A stretch of DNA of 64,000 nucleotides from Mucilaginibacter mali (GCF_013283875.1 NZ_CP054139.1:372001-436000), one strand, 5' to 3'; positions 1 to 9,175 are shown, numbered from the stretch's first letter. The notes: generated by a model not told the origin, from the sequence alone. Made by a program: numbers and translations.

Positions 1-8
1 GGGGGAAG

Positions 9-3000
9 ATGAGGAAGTTCGTATCGGTGGTAATCGCTTGTTTACTGGGGCTTGCGGCTACGGCGCAGGTGCGCGGAAAAGTTGTGTCTAAAGACCAATT
101 AAAGCAAGTATTCCTGCACCCGCCGGAATCGGCAAAGCCATGGGTGTTTTGGTACTGGATGTATGGCGCGGTAACCCGCGAAGGCATCACCGCTGATCTG
201 CAGGCCATGAAACAGGCGGGCATCGGCGGCGCGTACCTGATGCCGATAAAAAGTGTGACCAACCCATCGATGATCTCCAATCCGGTAGCGCAGTTAAGCC
301 CCGAATGGTGGGCCATGGTAAAATTCAGCATGGAAGAAGCCGACCGCATTGGCGTTAAACTGGCTATGCACGATTGCGATGGTTTCGCCCTGGCCGGTGG
401 TCCCTGGATAATACCGGAGCTATCCATGCAAAAGGTGGTTACTTCAAAAACTATCGTAACGGGCGGCAAACTGTATATCGATACGCTGGCTGTTCCGGCG
501 CACTATAAAAATTATTATAAAGATATCGAAGTGCTGGCCTATCCATCGCTAAAAGACGAGGGGATAAGCAGTTATGATGCAAAGCCCAAAGCCTCTATCA
601 GCCTGCCCAATACCGATGTGCAATACCTGGCCGAGCGCGGTAATAAAAAGAGTTTTTCAAGCGCCGATGCTTGTTCCATCACACTGGAATTTGATAAGCC
701 TTTCACCAGTCGTTCACTTATCATCCATACCACGGCCAGCAATTACCAGTCAGAGCGTTTGCTGATAGAAGCCAGCGATGACGGCAAGACTTACCGCACC
801 ATTACCCGGCTTGTTCCGCCTCGGCACGGCTGGCAGGACGGCGACGCGCAGATCACTAATGCTATCCCAACTACAACAGCCAAATACTTCAGGTTTGTGT
901 ATGATAAAACCGGCTCGGAACCTGGGGCCGAAGACCTGGACTTTGCCAAGTGGAAGCCATCACTGAAGATCTCGGGCATTGAATTGTTGTCGGAACCTAA
1001 GATCAATCAATTTGAAAGCAAGACCGGCGAAGTATGGCGCGTAAGCCAATCGACAACCGCCAGCCAGTTGCCTGATGAATTATGTGTGCCGAAAGATCAA
1101 ATCATTAACATCACCAATAAATTAAGCGCCGATGGCAAACTGAACTGGCAGGTGCCCGCCGGGCAATGGACCATCATGCGCATCGGCCATACATCAACCG
1201 GGCATACCAATGCTACCGGCGGCGCGGGCAATGGTTTAGAGTGCGATAAGTTTAATCCCGAAGCGGCCAGGATTCAATTTGAGAACTGGTTTGGGGAAGC
1301 CATAAAACACGGCGGCCCTGAACTGGCTAAGCGGGTTTTAAAGATATTTCATGTGGATAGCTGGGAGTGCGGCAGCCAGAATTGGTCGCCGGTATTTGCG
1401 GGCGAGTTTAAAAAGCGCCGCGGATACGACTTGCTGCCATACCTGCCGCTGATGGCGGGTGTGCCGGTGGGCACGGTGCAGGAATCGGAAAAAGTACTGG
1501 CTGATATGCGCGAGACCATTGCCGAATTACTGGTGGCTAATTTCTACGGAACGATGGCCAAACTGGCGCATGAGAAAGGCTGCACATTTAGCGCTGAAAG
1601 TGTGGCACCAACTATGGTAAGTGATGGCATGCTGCATTATCAGCTGGCCGATATCCCCATGGGCGAGTTTTGGTTCCGCAGCCCTACGCACGATAAGCCA
1701 AATGATATGCTGGATGCCATTTCGGGCGGGCATATCTACGGGAAGAATATCATACAGGCCGAGGCCTTTACCGAGCTGCGCCTGCTGTGGGACGAACACC
1801 CCGGGATGCTGAAAACCATGGCCGACCGCAACTTCGCGCTGGGCTTTAACCGGTATGTATTCCATGTAGGTACGCATAACCCATGGTTAGATCGTAAGCC
1901 AGGGATGACACTGGATGGTATCGGTAATTTCTTTCAGCGCGACCAGACCTGGTGGAAGCCGGGCAAAGCATGGATAGATTACATTCAGCGTTGCCAGGCT
2001 TTGCTGCAACAAGGGCATCCGGTAGCAGATATAGCCGTATTTACAGGTGAAGAAACGCCGCGCCGTGCTGTATTGCCGGCAAGACTGGTAAGCACACTCC
2101 CCGGCTTATTTGGCGAAGAAAAAGTAAAAAGCGAGCACGAACGTATGGCCAACAAAGGCGAACCGATCATGAACATGCTGGAAGATGCCAGTCACTCGGC
2201 CAATATGGAAACTGCTGATACATTTACCGATCCGCTGCGGGGTTATACTTACGACTCCATGAATAAAGATGCATTGCTGCGTTTAGCTACCGTGAAGGAT
2301 GGGCGCATCGTTCTCCCCGGTGGGGCGAGTTATGGGGTACTGGTGGTGCCGGGTGCTGATGCGATGAACCCTACAGGTAAACTATCTACGGCGGTTAAAA
2401 ATAAAATAACATCACTTAAAGCACAAGGTATTCACATTATTAGTGGTGATAAACCATATGCCGCACCCACGCTTGATGGATGGGGGATAGGGCGCGATGT
2501 TATAGCTAAAGATAGGGACGGCACTCCCACTAAAGATATGGTATGGGCACATCGTTCAGGTGATGGTTTTGATATCTATTTTATCTCTAATCAGCAAGCA
2601 TCCGATAGGAATATCCAATTATCATTAAGGGGCACAAGCGGTGCGCCTGAATTATGGGATGCGGTAACAGGCGATATCAATGCTGTATCATCGCAATTGG
2701 TTAACGGTCGCACAAACCTATCGGTACAACTTGCCGCTAATGGGTCGGTATTTGTGGTGATGCGTAAAGGTAATGCACACAATGTTGTTGCTGCCAAAAA
2801 CATCAAACCTATACAAACTTTAAAAACGCAATGGCAGGTAAGTTTCGATCCTAAATGGGGTGGGCCTGTTAAACCTGTAACATTCGATAAACTGGACGAT
2901 TGGTCGGCACGAAGTGAAGAGGGGATCCGTTATTATTCAGGCAGAGCGGTATATCAGCAAACATTTAATTGGAGTGGCAATAGCGCCAACGTTTGGCTTG

Positions 3001-3284
3001 ACCTGGCTAAGGTTGCCAATATGGGGCAGATATTTTTGAATGGTGTGGATTGTGGCGTGGCCTGGACGTATCCGTACCGGGTAAATATCAGTAAGGCTTT
3101 AAAGCCGGGTACCAACAAAATTATAGTACAGGTTACCAACACCTGGGCCAACCGCCTGCGCGGCGACCATGGCAAGCCCGAAAAAGAACAATTAACGTGG
3201 ACCAATGCCCCTTATCGTATAGAAACAAGGCAATTGTTACCGGCAGGTTTGTTGGGGCCTGTGCAGTTGGTGAAGATAGAATGA
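9..3284 (+). CDS. GH106-like alpha-L-rhamnosidase, secreted
   Basis: Large secreted glycoside hydrolase (1091 aa) resembling family GH106, which removes terminal alpha-L-rhamnose from plant glycans such as rhamnogalacturonan. Residues 1-20 are a signal peptide ending in TAQ. The domain opens with the PP...WVFWYWMYGAVTREGI signature at about 38-60 (aromatic-rich start of the barrel, then DL.AMK.AGIGG). An acidic motif HVDSWE places D450 and E453 in the catalytic domain, followed by SAES (about 518) and a GEFW motif. The C-terminal ~150 residues form a galactose-binding-like jelly roll (IFLNGVDCGVAW). ATG at 9 follows a purine-rich GGGGGAAG. The next gene on the strand is a GH127 enzyme, which fits pectin side-chain breakdown. 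The family is fairly sure, the substrate is inferred. Confidence 0.8.
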   Translation: MRKFVSVVIACLLGLAATAQVRGKVVSKDQLKQVFLHPPESAKPWVFWYWMYGAVTREGITADLQAMKQAGIGGAYLMPIKSVTNPSMISNPVAQLSPEWWAMVKFSMEEADRIGVKLAMHDCDGFALAGGPWIIPELSMQKVVTSKTIVTGGKLYIDTLAVPAHYKNYYKDIEVLAYPSLKDEGISSYDAKPKASISLPNTDVQYLAERGNKKSFSSADACSITLEFDKPFTSRSLIIHTTASNYQSERLLIEASDDGKTYRTITRLVPPRHGWQDGDAQITNAIPTTTAKYFRFVYDKTGSEPGAEDLDFAKWKPSLKISGIELLSEPKINQFESKTGEVWRVSQSTTASQLPDELCVPKDQIINITNKLSADGKLNWQVPAGQWTIMRIGHTSTGHTNATGGAGNGLECDKFNPEAARIQFENWFGEAIKHGGPELAKRVLKIFHVDSWECGSQNWSPVFAGEFKKRRGYDLLPYLPLMAGVPVGTVQESEKVLADMRETIAELLVANFYGTMAKLAHEKGCTFSAESVAPTMVSDGMLHYQLADIPMGEFWFRSPTHDKPNDMLDAISGGHIYGKNIIQAEAFTELRLLWDEHPGMLKTMADRNFALGFNRYVFHVGTHNPWLDRKPGMTLDGIGNFFQRDQTWWKPGKAWIDYIQRCQALLQQGHPVADIAVFTGEETPRRAVLPARLVSTLPGLFGEEKVKSEHERMANKGEPIMNMLEDASHSANMETADTFTDPLRGYTYDSMNKDALLRLATVKDGRIVLPGGASYGVLVVPGADAMNPTGKLSTAVKNKITSLKAQGIHIISGDKPYAAPTLDGWGIGRDVIAKDRDGTPTKDMVWAHRSGDGFDIYFISNQQASDRNIQLSLRGTSGAPELWDAVTGDINAVSSQLVNGRTNLSVQLAANGSVFVVMRKGNAHNVVAAKNIKPIQTLKTQWQVSFDPKWGGPVKPVTFDKLDDWSARSEEGIRYYSGRAVYQQTFNWSGNSANVWLDLAKVANMGQIFLNGVDCGVAWTYPYRVNISKALKPGTNKIIVQVTNTWANRLRGDHGKPEKEQLTWTNAPYRIETRQLLPAGLLGPVQLVKIE

Positions 3285-3311
3285 CCCCGCGGGGAAACTA
3301 ACCAAGGGTAG

Positions 3312-3872
3312 ACTCACCCGGTCATCGCTACGCTTGACCACCCTCTCTCGCCTTTGGCGAAAGAGGGGATGGGGTTACCAGATACTGCTTCTTCCCTCTT
3401 TCCGCGCAGCGAAGAGAGGGTAGGCAAGCGAAGCGCGGTCGGGGGCGAGTAAGGTAGGCAAGCAGAGCCGGCGAGTTCACTCACCCGGTCATCGCTACGC
3501 TTGACCACCCTCTCTGCTTCGCAAAGAGGGAATAGGCTGTACGATACTGCTCCCGCCCTCTTTCCGCGCAGCGAAGAGAGGGTCGACCAGCGAAGCGTAG
3601 TCGGGGTGAGTAAACAGGCAAGCAGAGCAGGCGAATTGACCCACCCGGTCATCGCTATGCTTGACCACCCTCTCTGCTTCGCAAAGAGGGAATAGGCTGT
3701 ACGATACTGCTCCTGCCCTCTTTCCGCGCAGCGAAGAGAGGGTCGACCAGCGAAGCGCAGTCGGGGTGAGTAAACAGGCAAGCAGAGAAGGCGAATTGAC
3801 TCACCCGGTCGTGCTTCGCCGATCACCCTCTTTGCGAAGCAGAGAGGGAATAAGGTTGTCGAGTACTGCTTT
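3312..3872. repeat. Cluster of four 160-bp palindromic repeat units
   Basis: This fills the 621-bp gap between the two hydrolases. Units start at 3312, 3479, 3639 and 3799 (the last is partial). Units 2 and 3 are both 160 bp and differ at about five positions; unit 1 is 167 bp and more diverged. Each unit begins ACTCACCCGGTCATCGCT and ends about 133 bp later with a near-complementary GTCGGGGTGAGT, so it is one long imperfect hairpin, with inner CCCTCTC/GAGAGGG stems, followed by a 27-bp spacer (AAACAGGCAAGCAGAG...). Open frames here only reflect the repeat and lack coding character. Confidence 0.85.
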
Positions 3873-3905
3873 TAGATAGATACAATAGCGTAAAATTAAA
3901 GAGAT

Positions 3906-5942
3906 ATGAAGAACGTGCTAAAATATGCCGGAATAGGGTTGATAGTGGCATTAAGTTTTAAGCAAACATCAGCCCAAAGCAAGGCGCTGGTAAACACCTC
4001 GGCCAGTCCGTATGCCAAGCTGAGCAGTACCGATATGGGTAGCGTTACCTGGACCAAAGGTTTTTGGGCCGACCGCTTTAAGGTATGCCGCGATACCATG
4101 ATCCCTAACCTGTGGCGCATTTATACCGACCCTAAGATCAGCCATGCATTCAAGAATTTTGAGATAGCCGCCGGACTGGATACAGGCTCGCATTCAGGCC
4201 CGCCCTTTCACGATGGCGATTTTTATAAACTGCTGGAAGCCGTAGCCAGCATGTATGCCGAAACCCGAGACCCAAAACTGAACGCCCTGCTGGATCAGGC
4301 CATCCCTGTTATCGCTAAAAGTCAGCGTGCCGATGGGTATATCCATACCCCGGTTATTATATCGGCACAAAAACGCGGGCAGGAAACAGCCTTTAAAGAT
4401 CCTAATAATTTCGAGGCCTATAACCTGGGCCACCTGATGACGGCCGCCTGTATCCACTACAGGGTAACGGGTAAGACCAATTTCCTTGATGTGGCCATTA
4501 AAGCCACCGATTACCTGTACCACTTTTACATGACAGCATCTGCAGAGGCATCGCGCAGCGCCATTTGTCCGTCGCATTATATGGGCGTGGTAGAGATGTA
4601 TCGAACCACTAAAAATCCCAAATACCTGGAGCTGGCTAAAAAGCTGATCGATATACGTGGCACCAACGCCAACGGTACTGACGATAACCAGGACAGGATA
4701 CCATTCCGCCAGCAAACAAAAGCTATTGGTCATGCTGTACGCGGCAATTATTTGTATGCTGGTGTGGCTGATGTTTACGCCGAGACCGGTGATACTACGT
4801 TGATGCACGCCCTTAACCTGATATGGACAGACATGGTAACCCGCAAAATGTATGTAACGGGAGCTACCGGTGCATTGTATGATGGTGTTTCGCCCGATGC
4901 CACATCGTACAAACCGGCCGAGATACAGCAGGTGCACCAGGCATACGGTCGTGATTTTCAACTGCCTAATTACACCGCCCATAACGAAACCTGTGCCAAC
5001 ATAGGCAACGTGCTGTGGAACTGGCGCATGCTGCAGGTAACCGGCAAAGCCGAATATGCCGATGTAATGGAACTGGCCTTATACAATAGCGTGCTATCTG
5101 GTGTTAGTTTAAGCGGTCGTGGCTTTTTGTACACCAATCCCTTAAATTATTTTGATGAAGAGCCTTTCGATACCCGCTGGTCTAAGGATAGGATAGGTTA
5201 TATCAAGCTATCCAACTGCTGCCCGCCAAATGTGGTGCGCACCGTGGCCGAAGTAAGCGATTATGCTTATAGCGTGTCCGACAAAGGGCTGTGGTTCAAT
5301 TTATATGGCGGTAATAATTTAGCTACCACCTTAAAAGACGGCTCGGCGATCAAGCTATCGCAAGCGACAGATTATCCGTGGAATGGTATGGTGAATATCA
5401 GTATTAGCCAGGCGCCGGCAAAAGCATTCTCGGTATTTTTAAGGATCCCGGGATGGTGCAATGGGGCAAGCTTAACAGTAAATGGCAAACCGGTATCAAC
5501 CAAATTAATTTCGGGCGAATATGCTGAGGTAAAACGCGTATGGAAAGCCGGCGACAAGATCGCGCTGAACCTGCCGATGCCTGCTAAACTAATGGAAGCG
5601 AACCCGCTGGTAGAAGAGACCCGCAACCAGGTTGCCGTAAAACGTGGTCCGATAGTTTACTGCTTAGAGTCGAAAGATCTGCCTAAAAATCAAAAGATAT
5701 TTAATGTGGCCCTGCCGGCAAATATCAGCCTGAAACCGGAGATGATAAAAATAGATGGCAGTGATATTATGAGCCTTACCGGTAAAGCTGATATGCTGGA
5801 TAATGGTAACTGGAAGAATAAACTATATAAAGAAGTGGGTGCCAATAAGCGCGGCGCGCTGAACATCAGGCTAATACCTTACTATGCCTGGGGCAACCGC
5901 GGGCATGTGGATATGGAAACCTGGATACCGCTAGCCCGGTGA
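3906..5942 (+). CDS. GH127 beta-L-arabinofuranosidase, secreted
   Basis: Secreted 678-aa hydrolase of the former DUF1680 family (GH127), which removes beta-L-arabinofuranose from plant glycans and glycoproteins. Residues 1-23 are a signal peptide (cleavage near TSAQ). The (alpha/alpha)6 barrel covers roughly 40-460. The family's zinc and nucleophile residues are visible: E361 and C363 in HNETCANIG, and C438-C439 in SNCCPPNVVR; one of the paired cysteines is the nucleophile in characterised members. A beta-sandwich follows (about 460-670). A purine-rich AAAGAG lies just upstream of ATG 3906. It is separated from the GH106-like gene by the repeat cluster. Related families GH142/GH146 have similar folds, so the exact family is less certain than the fold. 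Confidence 0.85.
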   Translation: MKNVLKYAGIGLIVALSFKQTSAQSKALVNTSASPYAKLSSTDMGSVTWTKGFWADRFKVCRDTMIPNLWRIYTDPKISHAFKNFEIAAGLDTGSHSGPPFHDGDFYKLLEAVASMYAETRDPKLNALLDQAIPVIAKSQRADGYIHTPVIISAQKRGQETAFKDPNNFEAYNLGHLMTAACIHYRVTGKTNFLDVAIKATDYLYHFYMTASAEASRSAICPSHYMGVVEMYRTTKNPKYLELAKKLIDIRGTNANGTDDNQDRIPFRQQTKAIGHAVRGNYLYAGVADVYAETGDTTLMHALNLIWTDMVTRKMYVTGATGALYDGVSPDATSYKPAEIQQVHQAYGRDFQLPNYTAHNETCANIGNVLWNWRMLQVTGKAEYADVMELALYNSVLSGVSLSGRGFLYTNPLNYFDEEPFDTRWSKDRIGYIKLSNCCPPNVVRTVAEVSDYAYSVSDKGLWFNLYGGNNLATTLKDGSAIKLSQATDYPWNGMVNISISQAPAKAFSVFLRIPGWCNGASLTVNGKPVSTKLISGEYAEVKRVWKAGDKIALNLPMPAKLMEANPLVEETRNQVAVKRGPIVYCLESKDLPKNQKIFNVALPANISLKPEMIKIDGSDIMSLTGKADMLDNGNWKNKLYKEVGANKRGALNIRLIPYYAWGNRGHVDMETWIPLAR

Positions 5943-5988
5943 TTTGTAGGATTAACGTAAGTTTCCTGAACGGAATTTGATAAAAGAT

Positions 5989-6018
5989 TTTGTTTGCTGC
6001 ATCAATATTTTATATTTG
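5989..6018 (+). promoter_or_regulatory. Putative Bacteroidota-type promoter for purN
   Basis: TTTG at 5989-5992, an 18-bp gap, then TATATTTG at 6011-6018, matching TAnnTTTG. It lies about 105 bp before purN and overlaps the palindrome at 5994-6027. The match is by eye. Confidence 0.4.
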
Positions 6019-6027
6019 ATGCAGCAA
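5994..6027. repeat. Perfect 12-bp inverted repeat
   Basis: TTGCTGCATCAA (5994-6005) and its exact complement TTGATGCAGCAA (6016-6027) flank an AT-only 10-base loop. It is not followed by a T-run, so it is a poor terminator for GH127. It covers the putative purN promoter and could be an operator. Confidence 0.7.
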
Positions 6028-6122
6028 GTGTTTATGGGCAGATAGTGTTATACTGCAGTTAATTTAAGAAAAACAATTTTGCATAATTGACCGTTTAAAG
6101 CCGATAAAAGCATACCGTCTTC

Positions 6123-6701
6123 ATGAAAAAAAGGATCGCCATTTTTGCTTCAGGATCGGGTTCAAATGCCCAAAAAATAATGGAGCATTTTAAGCGCCAC
6201 CCGGATGCCGAAGTTGTATTGATACTCACCAATAACCCGCAGGCTTATGTGCTTCAGCGGGCCGATAATTTTGAAGTACCCACTCATGTTTTTACCCGGC
6301 ATGAGTTTTACGATACCGACGATGTGATACGCCTGCTGAAAAATTTGCAGGTAGACCTCATTGTGCTGGCAGGTTTCCTTTGGCTGGTCCCTACAGGATT
6401 ACTAAACGCCTTCCCGAATAAGATCATCAATATACACCCGGCCCTGCTACCCAAATACGGCGGCAAAGGCATGTATGGCGATCATATCCACAAAGCGGTT
6501 TTAGCAGCTGGCGAGGAAGAATCGGGTATTACCATTCACTTTGCTAACGAGCACTTTGACGAGGGCGAGATACTGCATCAATCTAAGTTTAAGATAGACA
6601 CCGGCGATACCCTTGAAATGCTGAAGTTTAAGATCCAGCAGTTGGAACATCATTATTTTCCGAGGGTGATAGAGAGTTTGCTGAAGAAGATGCGGAGTTA
6701 G
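6123..6701 (+). CDS. purN: Phosphoribosylglycinamide formyltransferase
   Basis: PurN transfers a formyl group from 10-formyltetrahydrofolate to GAR in purine biosynthesis, in the cytoplasm. The 192-aa protein has the usual family length. The N-terminal FASGSGSNAQ binds the phosphate of GAR. INIHPALLPKYGGKGMYG carries the catalytic Asn and His, and HFANEHFDEGEIL carries the catalytic Asp. Upstream is the putative promoter at 5989-6018. Its stop codon overlaps by four bases the stop of the convergent toxin gene, so there is no room for a terminator between them. purH, another purine gene, lies 730 bp downstream. Identification is firm. Confidence 0.95.
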   Translation: MKKRIAIFASGSGSNAQKIMEHFKRHPDAEVVLILTNNPQAYVLQRADNFEVPTHVFTRHEFYDTDDVIRLLKNLQVDLIVLAGFLWLVPTGLLNAFPNKIINIHPALLPKYGGKGMYGDHIHKAVLAAGEEESGITIHFANEHFDEGEILHQSKFKIDTGDTLEMLKFKIQQLEHHYFPRVIESLLKKMRS

Positions 6702-6982
6702 GCGAGTGTCGAACCGTGTACTATTCGGTATACTTTAAAAGTATCCCCAGCGATTTTAAACGCAATTACCCAGTCGTTATAGAAAGCACAACTATAATTT
6801 TTCTTGAGTAAGAAAATATTCCTGCACAAGGCATATTGTACATCGGGTTGTGCAATATTTTCAATAGCCGCTTTAAATCGCAACGCATATCTATCACCAT
6901 TTCCCGGGGTATTTTTAGATTCTACAAATGCAGCGATCTTATCTATAGTTTTAGCTGCTCTTGGGTAGATGACAACTTTCAA
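6698..6982 (-). CDS. RelE/ParE-family toxin
   Basis: Small 94-aa protein with the size and layout of ParE/RelE toxins: N-terminal VVIYPRAAKTIDKIAAFV helix region, a central ALCRNIFLLKKNYSCAFY strand region and a C-terminal VYRIVHGS strand. Family members inhibit gyrase (ParE) or cleave mRNA (RelE); the sequence does not settle which. The start is TTG at 6982, overlapping the TGA of the upstream antitoxin-like gene, a translational coupling common in these modules. Its stop overlaps the convergent purN stop. The long insertion-free fold and the partner gene support the call; activity is inferred. Confidence 0.7.
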   Translation of the reverse strand: MKVVIYPRAAKTIDKIAAFVESKNTPGNGDRYALRFKAAIENIAQPDVQYALCRNIFLLKKNYSCAFYNDWVIAFKIAGDTFKVYRIVHGSTLA

Positions 6983-7224
6983 TGTTTCCCGTCTGCGTAT
7001 TTGGCAAACACTGTTTCTATATCTATAGGTTCTTCGTCTTCTTCGCCTGCGAAATATTCTTCCAGCTCAGCTTCGGTAGCTGGTCTTCCAAATCCAAAGG
7101 TTATATCATCGTCGCTAAGTACCCGGTGTTTCTCTGTTTTGACAGACAAGCCCAACTCTTCTGCATATTTAAGCAAAAGATCAAGTTTTTCCTTTGGATC
7201 TGATTCTACAGTTATGATTGTCAT
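6979..7224 (-). CDS. Antitoxin-like partner of the ParE-like toxin
   Basis: 81-aa acidic protein directly upstream of, and overlapping, the toxin gene. No DNA-binding fold is obvious at the N-terminus (MTIITVESDPKEKLDLLLKY); residues 45-75 are very acidic (TEAELEEYFAGEEDEEPIDI), as expected for the disordered part of an antitoxin that wraps a basic toxin. DUF2683-like antitoxins of Bacteroidota have a similar shape, but I cannot name the family with certainty. Function is assigned mainly from size, charge and the stop/start overlap. Confidence 0.6.
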   Translation of the reverse strand: MTIITVESDPKEKLDLLLKYAEELGLSVKTEKHRVLSDDDITFGFGRPATEAELEEYFAGEEDEEPIDIETVFAKYADGKH

Positions 7225-7255
7225 AATACTAAGGTAGCAAAAATCAGCCCAATTT

Positions 7256-7263
7256 CAAAATTA
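7256..7263 (-). promoter_or_regulatory. Possible -7 box of the toxin-antitoxin operon
   Basis: Read on the minus strand this is TAATTTTG, a match to TAnnTTTG, 32 bp before the antitoxin ATG. No convincing TTTG partner is at the expected distance. Confidence 0.3.
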
Positions 7264-7398
7264 AGAAATTACGCTTCAATACGCCTAACGGGCGCTTTTT
7301 AAGCCTTATATTTTTAACCTGTTAAGCCCTACAGCAATGCGCTTAAAATTTTCTTAAAAAAACTGATTATCAATTGCTAATCTCTAATGAGTAATCCA

Positions 7399-7406
7399 TA
7401 CCTTTG
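7399..7406 (+). promoter_or_regulatory. Putative -7 box of the purH promoter
   Basis: TACCTTTG matches TAnnTTTG exactly; a TTG lies 22 bp upstream (7374-7376). A transcript from it would begin near 7413, downstream of an in-frame ATG at 7387 and upstream of the ATG at 7429, so it decides the purH start. Confidence 0.5.
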
Positions 7407-7428
7407 CGGCTTAAAAAAAGCCCTGCCG

Positions 7429-8967
7429 ATGAGCCAGTCAGTTCAAATAAAAAACGCGTTAATTTCAGTTTATTACAAGGACAATCTTGAGCCTATTATC
7501 CACGAGTTAAACCGCTTGGGTGTTGCCATTTATACTACCGGTGGTACCGAAACCTTTATTAAAGGCCTGGGTGTGGATGTGATTAAGGTAGAGGATCTTA
7601 CATCGTACCCATCAATTTTGGGCGGCCGTGTAAAAACCCTGCATCCTAAAGTATTTGGCGGTATATTATCACGCCGCGGACTGGAAAGCGACGAACAGCA
7701 ACTGGCCCAGTACGAGATCCCTGAAATTGACCTGGTAATTGTAGATCTGTACCCGTTTGAAGAGACCGTAAAATCGGGCGCCGGGCAGGATGACGTGATC
7801 GAAAAGATCGATATCGGCGGTATCTCGCTGATCCGCGCGGCGGCTAAGAACTTTAAAGATGTGGTGATCGTAGCATCGAAGGATGATTATGGCACACTGG
7901 AAAACCTGCTGAAAACACAGGATGGCACAACCACTTTCGATCAGCGTAAAACATTTGCTGCTAAGGCGTTTAATATATCGTCTAATTACGATACGGCTAT
8001 CTTCAATTACTTTAACCAGGAAGAAGCCGAAGCCATCCCGGTATTTAAACAAAGCATCCAGCAAAGTAAGGTATTGCGTTACGGCGAGAACCCGCACCAG
8101 TCGGGCACGTTTTATGGCAACCTTGATGCCATGTTCACCAGCCTGAGCGAAAAGGGCAAAGAACTATCGTACAACAACCTGGTAGATGTTGATGCCGCCG
8201 TGGCCCTGATAGATGAGTTTACCGACCCTACCGTAGCTATCTTAAAGCATACTAACGCCTGCGGTGTAGCTACCCGTCAGTTTATTAAAGAAGCCTGGAT
8301 TGATGCTTTGGCTTGCGATCCGGTTTCGGCTTTTGGCGGTGTGATCATCACCAATACCGAGATAGATGCTGAGACAGCTGCCGAGATAGATAAATTGTTT
8401 TACGAGGTGCTGATCGCTCCGGCTTATACCGGCGAGGCTGTAGCTATCCTTACTGCCCGTAAAGGCCGCATTGTACTGGTGCGCCAGCCAGTTGAGCTGC
8501 CGTTAAAGCAATTTAAAACCTTGCTGAATGGCGTGATAGAGCAGGATAAAGACCTGACAATAGAAGGCCCGGCCGATATGAAAGTTGTTACCGAACGCCA
8601 GCCTACCGAGCAGGAGTTGAAAGACTTGTTTATTGCTAACAAGATCACCAAGAATACTAAATCGAACGCAATCGTATTGGTTAAAAATAACCAGATGCTG
8701 GCCAGTGGTGTAGGGCAAACTTCGCGTGTTGACGCATTAAGGCAAGCACTGGCCAAAGCCGAAACATTTGGCTTTGATGTAAAAGGCGCTGTAATGGCAT
8801 CCGAAGCATTTTTCCCCTTCCCTGATTGCGTGGAGATAGCTGCCGAAGCAGGTATTACCGCGGTATTGCAACCGGGCGGATCTATAAAAGACCAGTTATC
8901 TATCGATATGTCTAACCAAAAAGGCATCAGTATGGTAATGACCGGTGTGCGCCACTTTAAACATTAA
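7429..8967 (+). CDS. purH: Bifunctional AICAR transformylase/IMP cyclohydrolase
   Basis: PurH performs the last two steps of IMP synthesis: formylation of AICAR and ring closure. The N-terminal ~190 residues are the MGS-like cyclohydrolase domain (ALISVYYKDNLEPI; GGRVKTLHPKVFGGIL; KNFKDVVIV). The rest is the transformylase domain, with YGENPHQSGTFYG, SYNNLVDVDAA, the Lys-His pair in ILKHTNACGVA and the C-terminal VLQPGGSIKD. The frame is open from ATG 7387, but that start lies upstream of the putative TACCTTTG promoter; starting at 7429 (MSQSVQIKNALIS) gives 512 aa, close to the family norm. Confidence 0.95.
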   Translation: MSQSVQIKNALISVYYKDNLEPIIHELNRLGVAIYTTGGTETFIKGLGVDVIKVEDLTSYPSILGGRVKTLHPKVFGGILSRRGLESDEQQLAQYEIPEIDLVIVDLYPFEETVKSGAGQDDVIEKIDIGGISLIRAAAKNFKDVVIVASKDDYGTLENLLKTQDGTTTFDQRKTFAAKAFNISSNYDTAIFNYFNQEEAEAIPVFKQSIQQSKVLRYGENPHQSGTFYGNLDAMFTSLSEKGKELSYNNLVDVDAAVALIDEFTDPTVAILKHTNACGVATRQFIKEAWIDALACDPVSAFGGVIITNTEIDAETAAEIDKLFYEVLIAPAYTGEAVAILTARKGRIVLVRQPVELPLKQFKTLLNGVIEQDKDLTIEGPADMKVVTERQPTEQELKDLFIANKITKNTKSNAIVLVKNNQMLASGVGQTSRVDALRQALAKAETFGFDVKGAVMASEAFFPFPDCVEIAAEAGITAVLQPGGSIKDQLSIDMSNQKGISMVMTGVRHFKH

Positions 8968-8968
8968 A

Positions 8969-9057
8969 ACCTCTCCCTAACCCCTCTCCGAGGGGAGAGG
9001 GGCTTACAGTCAACTTCTTACAGTCTTCCCCTTTAGGGGAGATATCGAGGGGGGATA
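8969..9057. repeat. Palindromic CCCCTCTCC element
   Basis: CCCCTCTCC (8981-8989) pairs with GGAGAGGGG (8994-9002), followed by two copies of CTTACAGTC (9003, 9018) and a second small hairpin TCCCC-TTTA-GGGGA. This G/C-block style of repeat is frequent between genes in Sphingobacteriaceae. It may also stop purH transcription. Confidence 0.6.
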
Positions 9058-9175
9058 AAATAACCAAACCCACACAATAAATAACATTATTTAACGCTTT
9101 AAAAAGCAAGTGATTAATTAGTGTAATTAGAGTTATTTTTACAAACTTTGCAGCTTATTTCGTAATACACACCAC

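Noticed and set aside
3314..3826. 170-codon open frame in the repeat cluster
   Set aside because: Its repeated peptide simply follows the 160-bp DNA repeat; there is no start context or family.
3312..3872. CRISPR array
   Set aside because: Units are 160 bp and palindromic over most of their length, with near-identical spacers; no cas genes nearby.
4194..4982. 262-codon open frame on the minus strand inside the GH127 gene
   Set aside because: It is the antisense shadow of a well-supported enzyme with conserved residues and has no family resemblance of its own.
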